From positions 2,604,001-2,668,000 of the forward strand of contig NZ_JAUSYD010000001.1 in the NCBI RefSeq assembly GCF_030816615.1: a stretch of 64,000 nt of DNA. Reading direction: 5' to 3'. The first letter of the stretch is position 1; the number at the start of each line of letters is the position of its first letter. A program made the position numbers and the translations under genes. Shown piece after piece: positions 8,874-18,972 of this stretch. Under the pieces are notes generated by a model, which did no database searches, was not told the origin of the DNA, and saw only the letters and a list, made by a program, of their open reading frames with translations. Source of the stretch: Streptomyces sp. B1I3 (lineage in GTDB: Bacteria > Actinomycetota > Actinomycetes > Streptomycetales > Streptomycetaceae).

Positions 8874-10061
8874 TCAGCGGAAGACGCCGGTGTGGCCGAG
8901 CGAGTAGCGGCCGGGCTGCGGGTAGACCGCCAGCCCGTGCGGCCCGCTGCCCACCGGGATCCTGGCCAGCTGCTTGCCGTCGGCCGTGTCGATCGCGTAC
9001 ACCTCGGCGTCGTAACGCCCCGACAGCCACAGGACCTTGCCGTCGGCGGACACGCCGCCCATGTCCGGGCTGCCGCCGTCGGGGAGACGCCACGTGTCGG
9101 TGAGCTCGTTCCTGGCGAAGTCGAAGACCGAGACGGAGCCCTCGTCGCGGTTGGTGATGTACATCTGCCTGGAGTCCCGGCTGATGTAGAGCCCGTGGCA
9201 CCCCTTGCCGGTGGGCAGCAGCTTCGGAGTGGTGAAGCCCTTGGCGTCGAGGACCCACATGCCGTCTGCCTTCATGTCGGCGATGTAGAAGGTCCGGCCG
9301 TCCGGCGAGAGCTTCACGTCCTGCGGCATCGCGCCGTCCAGCGGCAGCCTCTGCTGTCCGACGACCTTCATCCGCTCCGTGTCGACCTTGAGCAGCTCGC
9401 CGGAGAACTCGCAGGAGACGACGAAGTACCGCCCGTCCGCCGAGAAGTCCGCGTGGTTGACCCCCGCGCAGCTCACCGGGAGGGCCTTGACGCGGTCCAT
9501 GGTCTTCGGGTCGCGGAAGACGAGCTCCCGGTCCATCGAGGCCATGACGACGGCGTACTTGCCGTTCGGGGTGAAGTAGAGGTTGTACGGGTCGGACACC
9601 TCGACCGTGCGGCCGGTCTTCCCGGTGGCGGGGTCGATGGCGGTGAGGGTGTCGCCGAGGTCGTTGTTCACCCAGAGCGTCCTGAGGTCCCAGGAGGGCA
9701 CGACGTGCTGGGGCTGGTTGCCGACGGGGACGGTCTCGACGACCTTGTACGTCGAGGGATCGATCACCGACACGGTGTTGGAGTTGGTGTTGGGTACGTA
9801 GACCCGCGAGGGGAAGCCCTTGACGGCCGGTGCGAGCTTCCCGGGACGGTCGGCGGCGTAGATGTCCTTCGGGTCGAGCACGGGCGGCATCCCGGGCAGC
9901 CCGGGAGGGGTCGCGGCCCGTGCCGAACTGACCGGCGGGACGGCCGCCTCGGTGCGCGAGGATCCGGCCCCGTCCCGGTCCGCTGCCCCGCAGGCGGCGA
10001 GTGCGGCGACGAGCAGGCCCGCGAGCAGGGCGGTGGTGGTGCGCGTGGAGGGAAGCATCAT
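8874..10061 (-). CDS. YVTN-type beta-propeller lipoprotein
   Basis: A predicted exported lipoprotein of 395 residues. A signal sequence ends in the lipobox LAAC (about residues 20-23). The rest is repeated propeller blades typical of the YVTN/40-residue family, for example VYVPNTNSNTVSVIDPSTYK, YFTPNGKYAVVMAS and MYITNRDEGSVSVFDF. No enzyme active site is recognised; such proteins usually form seven-bladed scaffolds on the cell surface. The first ATG (10061) overlaps the stop of the upstream deacetylase gene as ATGA, so the two are translationally coupled and probably work together at the cell envelope. The long open frame upstream of this start is only an antisense or out-of-frame shadow of the deacetylase gene. 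Confidence 0.87.
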   Translation of the reverse strand: MMLPSTRTTTALLAGLLVAALAACGAADRDGAGSSRTEAAVPPVSSARAATPPGLPGMPPVLDPKDIYAADRPGKLAPAVKGFPSRVYVPNTNSNTVSVIDPSTYKVVETVPVGNQPQHVVPSWDLRTLWVNNDLGDTLTAIDPATGKTGRTVEVSDPYNLYFTPNGKYAVVMASMDRELVFRDPKTMDRVKALPVSCAGVNHADFSADGRYFVVSCEFSGELLKVDTERMKVVGQQRLPLDGAMPQDVKLSPDGRTFYIADMKADGMWVLDAKGFTTPKLLPTGKGCHGLYISRDSRQMYITNRDEGSVSVFDFARNELTDTWRLPDGGSPDMGGVSADGKVLWLSGRYDAEVYAIDTADGKQLARIPVGSGPHGLAVYPQPGRYSLGHTGVFR

Positions 10062-10867
10062 GTCAGCAGCTCCGTCGTGGTCACCGCACGCAGTCGGCGC
10101 CGGTCGATTTCGGTGAGGAGGATGGGCAGCGCGGCGACGGTGTCCCGGTAACCGAAGTGCAGGCTCACCACCGACCCGTTGCGGAGTTCGCCGGCGACCT
10201 TGCGGGTGACGGCGGCGGCGCCCGGTGAGGTGAAGTCGAGGGAGTCGACGTCGTAGGACAGGACGTGCGGGTAGCCGGCCCTGCGGGCGAGGTCCTGCAC
10301 GAGGGGTGTGGCCTGGCGGGCGCGCGAGGGCCTGAACCACGTGCCGATGGACCCGGTGAGCCGGTGCAGGCGGCGGGCGCAGCCGGTGATCTCCTCGTAC
10401 GCCCGCTTCTCGTCCATGGCGTTGATGTCGAGATGACTCTGGGTGTGGTTGCCGAGATCGTGGCCGCCGTCGAGGATCCTGCGGGCCATGCCGGGGTGTT
10501 CGTCGAGCCAGGTGCCGACGGCCAGGACCGTGAGCCGGGCGCCGGCCCTCTCGGCTGTGGCGAGGACCGTACGGGCCAGGGCGGGGTCGCCCTGGCCGTG
10601 GAAGGTGAGGGCGACGCGGGGCCGCTCGCGGGGGCCGTGCTCGATCTGGACGGGCCTGCCGGGGAAGCGGTGCGGCGCGGCCGCGGGGCGGGCTGCCCCA
10701 TGGGCCTTGCGCGCGGGCGGGGCGGGGGTCCGCGAGGGGCCGGCCGGCGGGGCGTGGGAGGCGCCGCCGTCCCGCGCGCAGGCCGCGAGGGCGGCGGCCG
10801 GCAGAAGGGCCCCGGCGGCGGCGCGCAGGGCGGAACGGCGGGCCACCGGGGTTGTGCGACCGTCCAT
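10058..10867 (-). CDS. CE4/NodB-like polysaccharide deacetylase lipoprotein, degenerate motif 1
   Basis: A 269-residue predicted lipoprotein (lipobox LAAC near residue 28 after MDGRTTPVARRSAL) with a NodB-homology domain. The metal-binding HxxxH motif is intact in DLGNHTQSHLDI. In contrast, motif 1, normally TFDDGP with the catalytic-base Asp and metal Asp, reads TFHGQGDP, so both usual Asp residues are replaced. It may be a divergent deacetylase with another base, or a binding protein. The start at 10867 is preferred over the frame opening at 10921 because it follows GAGGTGGACGGCC and precedes a typical basic signal peptide. It is the first gene of a coupled pair with the beta-propeller lipoprotein. 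Substrate unknown; peptidoglycan or another surface glycan is likely. Confidence 0.82.
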   Translation of the reverse strand: MDGRTTPVARRSALRAAAGALLPAAALAACARDGGASHAPPAGPSRTPAPPARKAHGAARPAAAPHRFPGRPVQIEHGPRERPRVALTFHGQGDPALARTVLATAERAGARLTVLAVGTWLDEHPGMARRILDGGHDLGNHTQSHLDINAMDEKRAYEEITGCARRLHRLTGSIGTWFRPSRARQATPLVQDLARRAGYPHVLSYDVDSLDFTSPGAAAVTRKVAGELRNGSVVSLHFGYRDTVAALPILLTEIDRRRLRAVTTTELLT

Positions 10868-11195
10868 GGCCGTCCACCTCGCGGGTCGGTTCGGATGCTG
10901 CTTCCAGCGGACCCGAGACACAGTAGGGCGCGAAGAACGGAAAATATGGTTGGGCGCACGTCCGGGATGATCAACGATTCATCCGGTGCAGCTCATGTAT
11001 GCGCAAAGAAATCCAGGTGCGTGACCCATCGCACCTATGATTCAGAAGTCAAATATGGCACTGTGCACCATATTGCCCTGTTTACAGCTTTGGCACCGGG
11101 GTCGCCCGTATGCCATAGTCGGCGGAGCGACCTCCTCCGACCCGAGCCAGGTCCCACGAGCGGCCGTGGACACACCCCCCATTCCACGGCCCCCT
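10868..11195. promoter_or_regulatory. AT-richer intergenic region with two dyads
   Basis: About 330 bp without a gene and visibly richer in A/T than its surroundings, especially 10930-11100. It contains AGGTGCG (11015-11021)/CGCACCT (11030-11036) and AATATGG (11052-11058)/CCATATT (11068-11074). It may hold the promoter of the deacetylase operon or a small RNA. Confidence 0.5.
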
Positions 11196-11239
11196 CAGAA
11201 GCCCCCGAAGCGCCGCACCCCGGCCACCGGGGGCTTCTG
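11196..11239 (-). terminator. Hairpin terminator after the RsbW-like gene
   Basis: CAGAAGCCCCCG (11196-11207) pairs perfectly with CGGGGGCTTCTG (11228-11239). It lies directly downstream of the minus-strand gene ending at 11244. Confidence 0.75.
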
Positions 11240-11243
11240 TGTG

Positions 11244-11759
11244 TCAGCGGTCGAGGATGCGCATCTCGAACCAGGTGGTCTTGCCGCGCGGTAAGAGGTC
11301 GACGCCCCACCGGTCGGAGAGCTTGTCGACGAGGAACAGCCCGCGCCCGCTGACGTCCATCTCCCGGACCGGCATCAGACAGGGGAGCCCGCGCGACGGA
11401 TCGCGCACCTCGACCCGGATCCAGCCGCGGCGGCGCAGCATGCGCAGCCCGAAGGAGCGCGCACCCGTGTGCCGGACCGCGTTGCCCACCAGTTCCGAGA
11501 CGAGCAGTACGCCGTGCTCCACGGTCTGCGGGGGCAGGGCCCACTGGCGCTGCAGCACGCACGCGGTGAGCCGGCGGGCGGTCGCGGCCGACTCGGGGCG
11601 CGAGGGCAACCGGACCTCACCCTCCGTCGGATTCCCGAACAACTCCATTACTTGGAACGGCTGTTCGTCATCAACGGCCGCCATCCCGCGCGCCGCTGTC
11701 CCGCTGCTGCGCGGTCGCGGCTGCTCCACACCCTCCAGGCCCGCCATGCCCACCATCAT
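11244..11759 (-). CDS. RsbW-like anti-sigma/ATP-binding regulatory protein
   Basis: A GHKL-fold ATPase of the short serine-kinase type that is very numerous in Streptomyces (HATPase_c_2). The N-box is VSELVGNAVRHT and the G-box region is GRGLFLVDKLSDRWGV. These proteins typically bind a sigma factor or phosphorylate an anti-anti-sigma STAS protein; no partner gene is adjacent. The start is uncertain: the frame is open to 11840, and 11759 is chosen because the conserved part begins soon after and the upstream stretch is Arg/Pro-rich. One leucine near the C-terminus (in VDLLPRGK) is encoded by TTA at 11292-11294, which would put the protein under bldA control. Confidence 0.82.
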   Translation of the reverse strand: MMVGMAGLEGVEQPRPRSSGTAARGMAAVDDEQPFQVMELFGNPTEGEVRLPSRPESAATARRLTACVLQRQWALPPQTVEHGVLLVSELVGNAVRHTGARSFGLRMLRRRGWIRVEVRDPSRGLPCLMPVREMDVSGRGLFLVDKLSDRWGVDLLPRGKTTWFEMRILDR

Positions 11760-11926
11760 GGCCGCACCCGAACGTCTCCGTGGCCGTTCCCGAGGAATCC
11801 CCACCCTGGAATGAAGCGTTCCGGTCGGGTCTTCCGGCATATGCCGGAGGCAGAACGGCCACGTCGGCAGCCAGGGCGACCTGCGTGGACGTACGCCGTG
11901 CGGGTAATTGCACGGAACCCCCGCGC

Positions 11927-11957
11927 GTGGAACCTTAAGGTTCTCTTAAGGTTCCAC
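11927..11957. terminator. AT-containing 13-bp hairpin terminator
   Basis: GTGGAACCTTAAG (11927-11939) pairs perfectly with CTTAAGGTTCCAC (11945-11957) around GTTCT. It lies about 50 bp beyond the stop of the enoyl-CoA hydratase gene on the minus strand. Confidence 0.8.
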
Positions 11958-12010
11958 CGATCCGCCCGCACGGATGAACGCGCGTCCCGTTGTGCGCGGG
12001 TGACGTCCGG

Positions 12011-12778
12011 TCAGAGGAACTGCGCCTTGCCCGGCCCCTCTTCCACGAAGCTGCGCATCCCCCGCTCCCGGTCCTCGGTGGCGAACAGGCCGGCGAACCA
12101 GTTCCGCTCGATCGTGAGCCCCGTGTCGATGTCCGTCTCCAGCCCCGCGTCCACGGACTCCTTCGCGGCCCGCAGCGCCAGCGCGGGCCCTTTGGCCAGC
12201 CGGGCGGCCCAGGCGTGCGCCTGCGCGTACACCTCGGCGGCGGGCACGACGCGGTCCACCAGGCCGATCGCCGCGGCCTCCTCGGCCTTCACATGGCGGC
12301 CCGTGAAGATGAGGTCCTTGGCCTTGGACGGGCCGACGAGCCGGGCGAGGCGCTGGGTGCCGCCGGCTCCGGGGATGAGGCCGAGCAGGATCTCCGGCTG
12401 GCCGAGCTTCGCGTTGTCCGCGGCGATCCTGAAGTCGGCGCAGAGCGCCAGCTCACAGCCGCCGCCCAGGGCGTAGCCGGTGACGGCGGCGACGACGGGC
12501 TTGGGAATGCGCGCGACGGCGGTGAAGGCGTCCTGCAGGGCCTTGGAGCGCACGACCATCGCCGCGTGGTCCATCGCCTGCATCTCCTTGATGTCCGCAC
12601 CCGCCGCGAACACCTTCTCGCCGCCGTAGAGGATCACCGCGCGCACGTCGTCGCGCCGGGTCGCCTCCTCGGCGAGCTCACGCAGCCGGTCCTGGGTGGC
12701 GATGTCCAGGGCGTTCATCGGCGGGCGGTCCAGGCGGATCGTCCCGACGCCGTCGCTTACTTCGAGGGTTACGGTCAT
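12011..12778 (-). CDS. Enoyl-CoA hydratase/isomerase family protein
   Basis: A crotonase-fold enzyme of 255 residues that probably hydrates enoyl-CoA during fatty-acid or related beta-oxidation. The CoA/oxyanion-hole motif is FAAGADIKEM and the second oxyanion Gly lies in ALGGGCELALCAD. The two catalytic glutamates of true hydratases appear present: Glu in GGGCELALCAD and Glu in LGQPEILLGLIPGAGG. The start is the ATG at 12778 (MTVTLEVSDGVG); the open frame upstream lacks family similarity. It is a single gene with its own terminator, so substrate and pathway cannot be told from context. Confidence 0.92.
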   Translation of the reverse strand: MTVTLEVSDGVGTIRLDRPPMNALDIATQDRLRELAEEATRRDDVRAVILYGGEKVFAAGADIKEMQAMDHAAMVVRSKALQDAFTAVARIPKPVVAAVTGYALGGGCELALCADFRIAADNAKLGQPEILLGLIPGAGGTQRLARLVGPSKAKDLIFTGRHVKAEEAAAIGLVDRVVPAAEVYAQAHAWAARLAKGPALALRAAKESVDAGLETDIDTGLTIERNWFAGLFATEDRERGMRSFVEEGPGKAQFL

Positions 12779-12994
12779 GGGAGGCAGGTTAGAGGGTCCG
12801 GCGGCGGGCAGCGCGGGTGGAGGTACGGCCCGGGGGCGCACCGCGAGGCGGCGGATCGAGGCGTGGCGGAGCCATCGGGGTCTCCCCCGCCCGGTCGGAG
12901 CCGAGAGCGCCGGGAAGACCGACGACAACACCGCGAGGTGGGCGCCCCGGCACCGCGACGCCTGGTGCCGGCCCCCCCTCACCGCCGCTGACGA

Positions 12995-13035
12995 CGACGG
13001 GCCCGGTGCCGTCGGTCACGGCACCGGGCCCGTCG
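12995..13035. terminator. 18-bp perfect hairpin terminator after the first L,D-transpeptidase
   Basis: Arms 12995-13012 and 13018-13035 are perfectly complementary (18 bp) around a CGGTC loop. It is just beyond the stop of the minus-strand transpeptidase gene. Confidence 0.85.
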
Positions 13036-13047
13036 CGGAGCGGGGAA

Positions 13048-14301
13048 CTACGCGGTCCACTCCGACCAGTCCATGTTCCAGCCGTTGAGGCCGTTGTCCG
13101 GCTGGATCACCTTGTCATGGGAGTTCTTCACGATCACCACGTCGCCGATCAGGGAGTGGTCGAAGAGCCAGGCGGCCGGGGTCTTGCCGTCCCAGGCACC
13201 GCGCACGTCCCGCAGGCCGACGCAGCCGTGGCTGGTGTTGGTCGACCCGAAGATGCTCGACGCACCCCAGTAGTTGCCGTGGATGAAGGTGCCCGAGGTC
13301 GACAGGCGCATGGCGTGCGGCACGTCCTTGATGTCGTACTCACCGCCGAAACCGACCGTGTCACCGTTCATGCGGGTCACCTTGAGCTTCTCGCTGATGA
13401 CCATCTGGCCGTTGTACGTGGTCGTGGACGGGGCGCCCGCGGAGATCGGGATGTCCTTGATCTGCTTGCCGTCGCGGACCACCTTCATCCGGTGCGAGCT
13501 CGCGTCGACGGTGGAGACCTGGCTGCGGCCGATGGTGAACTTCACGGTCTTCGCCTGCTTGCCGTAGACCCCCGGCCGTCCCTCGACACCGTCGAGGTCG
13601 AGGCGCACGGTCACCTTCGTGCCCGCCGCCCAGTACTCCTCGGGGCGGAAGTCCAGCCGGTCGTTGCCGAACCAGTGGGGCTCGACCGGCACGGCCGGCT
13701 CCGCCGTCACCGTGATGGCCTTCTCCACGGCCTCCGGGGCGGTGATGCCCCGGGTGAAGTGGATCGACACGGGCATTCCGACGCCGACGGTCGAACCGTC
13801 CTCCGGCGTGTACTGCCCGATGAAGGTGTTCTGCGGGACGAGCGTCGTGAACGTGGTGTCCTTGGCCGACTGACGGCCCTTCGCGTCCTTGGCGACCGCG
13901 TGCACCGTGTACTTGGTCGCGGCGGCCAGGTGCCGGTCCGGCGCCCAGCTCAGGCCGTCCGCCGCGATCTTTCCCGTGACCTCGTTGCCCTTGGGGTCGG
14001 CGACCTTCACCGTGCTCAGCTTGCCCTGGGAGGCCGAGACCTTCAACGCCCCACTGGTCGCCACGTCGTCGGCGCCGTCCTTGGGTACGACGCTCACCAC
14101 GGCCTGGGAGGCGCTGGTGTCATCGACCTTCGCGCCCGCGCCCTTGTCGCCCTCGCCGTCCTCGGCGGTGCCGCTCCCGCCGCACGCCGTCACCAGCAAC
14201 AGCAGCGCACCCAGTACCAGTGCGAGAAGTCCGGGGGCTCCGCGCCCGCGCCGTTCCCTGCTCGCCCCGGCCGATGCCCCCGATATCGGCTGCCCGTTCA
14301 A
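13048..14301 (-). CDS. L,D-transpeptidase lipoprotein (Ig-like domains plus YkuD)
   Basis: Makes 3-3 (L,D) peptidoglycan cross-links outside the membrane. A basic N-terminus and a hydrophobic stretch end in the lipobox VTAC. Bacterial Ig-like domains follow (VVPKDGADDVATSG; FTRGITAPEAVEKAI), then a C-terminal YkuD domain whose catalytic motif is HGNYW...NTSHGCVGLRD with the nucleophile Cys. The start is placed at TTG 14301 (MNGQPISGASAG), which has GGGGAG nine bases upstream; GTG 14322 or ATG 14364 are alternatives. It is 417 residues, typical of actinobacterial LdtMt2-like enzymes. A second, similar transpeptidase is encoded directly upstream, so the two are tandem paralogues, but each has its own hairpin and they are probably separate transcripts. 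Confidence 0.92.
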   Translation of the reverse strand: MNGQPISGASAGASRERRGRGAPGLLALVLGALLLLVTACGGSGTAEDGEGDKGAGAKVDDTSASQAVVSVVPKDGADDVATSGALKVSASQGKLSTVKVADPKGNEVTGKIAADGLSWAPDRHLAAATKYTVHAVAKDAKGRQSAKDTTFTTLVPQNTFIGQYTPEDGSTVGVGMPVSIHFTRGITAPEAVEKAITVTAEPAVPVEPHWFGNDRLDFRPEEYWAAGTKVTVRLDLDGVEGRPGVYGKQAKTVKFTIGRSQVSTVDASSHRMKVVRDGKQIKDIPISAGAPSTTTYNGQMVISEKLKVTRMNGDTVGFGGEYDIKDVPHAMRLSTSGTFIHGNYWGASSIFGSTNTSHGCVGLRDVRGAWDGKTPAAWLFDHSLIGDVVIVKNSHDKVIQPDNGLNGWNMDWSEWTA

Positions 14302-14456
14302 TGTGGTCGTCTCCCCTCGCACGGCCTGGCCCCGCCATGGCCCGCACCCCCGCGCGCTGTACACACGCTCGGCGCAAGATAATCACACCGCACGTGGGGA
14401 GAACTCCCCCGGATTGTCACTGTTCCGTTCCAAGTGGCCCACCGCCACCGCCCGCC

Positions 14457-14483
14457 GGTCCCGGAGACGCGGCCCCCGGGACC
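14457..14483. terminator. Weak hairpin after the second L,D-transpeptidase
   Basis: GGTCCCGG (14457-14464) pairs with CCGGGACC (14476-14483), about 20 bp beyond the stop of the minus-strand gene. Confidence 0.45.
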
Positions 14484-14503
14484 CGTGCAGGTCGGGCCTG
14501 GGG

Positions 14504-15724
14504 TCAGTGCAACGCGGAACCCGCCTTCCACGCGGCCCAGCCGAGGTTCCAGCCGCCGAGGCCGTTGTCGGGGGCGACGGTCTTGTCGGCGGAGTGGACG
14601 ACCTCCACCACATCGCCCACGAGGGTCCGTTCGAAGAACCAGCCGGCAGGGGTGTCCGAACTGCCGCCCTTCACGTCACGCAGTCCGATGCAGCCGTGAC
14701 TGGTGTTGTCCGTCCCGAAGATGTCCGGGGACTCCCAGTAGTTGCCGTGCAGGAAGGTGCCCGACCTGGTCAGGCGGATGGCGTGGGGGACGTCCGCGAT
14801 GTCGTACTCGCCGCCGAAGCCGACGGTACGCCCGTCCATCCGCGTCACCTCGTGCCGCTCGGAGACCACCATCTTCCCGTTGTACGTGGTCGTGCTCTCG
14901 GCACCCGCCGAGATGGGCACCGTGGTGACGAGCTCACCGTCGCGGCGCACCTCCATGGTGTGCGCGCGGGCGTCGACGACGGACGTCTGGGACCGGCCCA
15001 CCCGGAAGGTGATCCTCTTTCGCTGGCTGCCGTAGACCCCGGGGGCGCCCTCCACGTCACGCAGCCCCACGTCGACGGTGACCTGGGTGCCCGGTTCCCA
15101 GTACGCGGCCGGGCGGAAGTCGAGCCGGTCCTTGCCGAACCAGTGGCCCACCACCTCGACCTCGGGTTTCGCGGTGATCCTGATGGCCTTCTCCACCGCG
15201 GCCCGGTTCTTCACCGGCCTGTTGAAGTCGAAGGAGACGATCATGCCGGTGCCCACGGTGGACCGGTTCTCCGGCTTGAAGTAGCCGATGAAGCGGTCCT
15301 TGGGCACCACTGTGGTGAAGGTGGTGTTGCGGGCCTCGCGGTGGCCGTCGCCGTCGACGGCCACCGCCTCGACGCTGTACTTGCCGGCGAGCCCGAGCCG
15401 GTACCCCTTGTCCTCGGGGGCCCATGACCGGCCGTCTCCTGCGATACGGCCCGGCACCTCCTCGTCCTCCGCGTCCTCGGTCCGTGTCACCTTCACCCGT
15501 TCGAGCCGTCCCTCGGGGACGGTGACCTCGATCCGGCTGTCCGCGCCGACGTTCTCGGCACCGTCCTTGGGGACGATACGGATGACCTCCCCGGGTGCGC
15601 GGTCGTCCCCGAAGAACGACGCCGGCCCGGTGCAGCCCGTCAGTACGGCCAGCACGGTGAACAGTCCTGCCCATGTCAGCACGGCGGCCGAACCCGCCCG
15701 TGCTCTCTTCGCTACGTGGTTCAC
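14504..15724 (-). CDS. L,D-transpeptidase lipoprotein, paralogue
   Basis: A second LdtMt2-like enzyme of 406 residues with the same layout: signal sequence with lipobox (VLTGC), Ig-like domains (RIVPKDGAENVGADS; FDFNRPVKNRAAVEKA) and a C-terminal YkuD domain with HGNYW...NTSHGCIGLRD. The start is GTG at 15724 (MNHVAKRARAGS), preceded by GGGGGGAGC; the longer frame upstream is out of context. It shares the block HWFGKDRLDFRP and YDIADVPHAIRL with its neighbour, showing tandem duplication. The two may differ in growth phase or substrate preference, which the sequence does not show. It is divergent from glgX. Confidence 0.92.
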   Translation of the reverse strand: MNHVAKRARAGSAAVLTWAGLFTVLAVLTGCTGPASFFGDDRAPGEVIRIVPKDGAENVGADSRIEVTVPEGRLERVKVTRTEDAEDEEVPGRIAGDGRSWAPEDKGYRLGLAGKYSVEAVAVDGDGHREARNTTFTTVVPKDRFIGYFKPENRSTVGTGMIVSFDFNRPVKNRAAVEKAIRITAKPEVEVVGHWFGKDRLDFRPAAYWEPGTQVTVDVGLRDVEGAPGVYGSQRKRITFRVGRSQTSVVDARAHTMEVRRDGELVTTVPISAGAESTTTYNGKMVVSERHEVTRMDGRTVGFGGEYDIADVPHAIRLTRSGTFLHGNYWESPDIFGTDNTSHGCIGLRDVKGGSSDTPAGWFFERTLVGDVVEVVHSADKTVAPDNGLGGWNLGWAAWKAGSALH

Positions 15725-15879
15725 GCTCCCCCCAACGACAGGAGCCGCCCGGGGGAAACGTGAGTGCGGGCCCCGCCGTGGGCAGAACAGAGGGGAGGAC
15801 CACGCCAGGAAGGCCGCGGCCGGGACGCCGCGCGCTCTTTCGCCGGGTGCCGGTCCGACGAGCCGCAGGAGGCCGAGAG

Positions 15880-18114
<2,235 letters not shown>

Positions 18115-18163
18115 CGGGGCCGGGGGCGGCGGTGCCTGGAGCCGGAACCTGGGGCGGGGCCGG

Positions 18164-18663
18164 TCACCCGAGGACGCCCCGCTCGTAGGCGACGGCGACG
18201 GCCGCGGCGCGGTCCCTGGCGCCCAACTTGGCGAAGACATGGGCGAGATGGGTCTTCACGGTCGCCTCGCTGATGAACAGCTCGGCGGCGATCTCCCGGT
18301 TCGAGGTGCCCCTGGCCACGAGTCCGAGCACCTCACGCTCGCGCGTGGAGAGCGACTCGTGACCGGGTGCCGCCGGGGCGCGCACCAGCGAGACGAGCCG
18401 GGAGGCTACGGCCGGTGACAGGACCGTGCGCCCGTCGGCGGCGGCACGGACGGCGGTGAACAGCTCGTCACGGGGCGCGTCCTTGAGCAGGTAACCGGTC
18501 GCGCCCGCCTCGATCGCGGGCAGCGTGTCGGAGTCGGTGTCGTACGTGGTGAGGACGAGCACCCGGGACCGGACGCCGAGCCGGGTCAGTTCGGTGATGG
18601 CCGCCACTCCCCACCGCCCGGCATCCGCAGGTCCATCAGCACGACGTCGGGGTCGAGACGGAG
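18164..18663 (-). pseudogene. Truncated, frameshifted LuxR-family response regulator
   Basis: The receiver remnant starts at the phosphorylation strand (RLDPDVVLMDLRMPGG) in one frame, and continues in another (VAAITELTRLGVRSRVLVLT) after a one-base loss in the GGGG run at 18609-18612. The C-terminal LuxR helix-turn-helix is complete (LSTREREVLGLVARGTSNRE, ISEATVKTHLAHVFAKLGA). The first ~50 residues of the receiver, including the acidic pocket, are missing because the sequence joins directly to an ABC-2 permease fragment near 18661. The usual neighbour, a sensor kinase, is absent. It is therefore the 3' remnant of an ABC transporter-histidine kinase-response regulator operon. A GTG or ATG within the remnant could still express a bare DNA-binding fragment. 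Confidence 0.85.
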
Positions 18664-18971
18664 CGCAGGATGCCACGTTCGCGGTAGCCGGTGAGGACGG
18701 GCGGCATGGCCTGGAGACCGGCCATGATCATGGCCAGCAGCACGGCCACCGGTACGTAGAGGTCGATGACGGCGCGACCGCCGAGGGCGTCGTCGTCCTC
18801 CCGGAACGACGGGATAAGGCCGAGGACCGTCAGCAGGGCGGCCGGGAAGACGAGGATCCAGAACAGGCTGCCCGGTTCCCGCAGGAAGAGACGGGTCTCC
18901 GTCCTGAGGACGGCGGCGAGCGGGCCGGCGGCCCGCGCGGGCCGGGCCGTGTCGGGGGCTGGGATGGTCAT
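18664..18971 (-). pseudogene. Truncated ABC-2 type permease
   Basis: The first ~102 residues of an ABC-2 membrane protein: MTIPAPDTARPARA, then an amphipathic stretch, a transmembrane helix (LFWILVFPAALLTVLGLIP) and a second (VPVAVLLAMIMAGLQAM), then GYRERGILR, the conserved cytoplasmic turn. At that point (about 18661-18664) the sequence becomes the response regulator remnant, and the permease frame stops at 18636. The remaining four helices are lost. The ATG at 18971 lies two bases after the stop of the upstream ATPase gene, so transcription and translation coupling are retained. Confidence 0.85.
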
Positions 18972-18972
18972 C

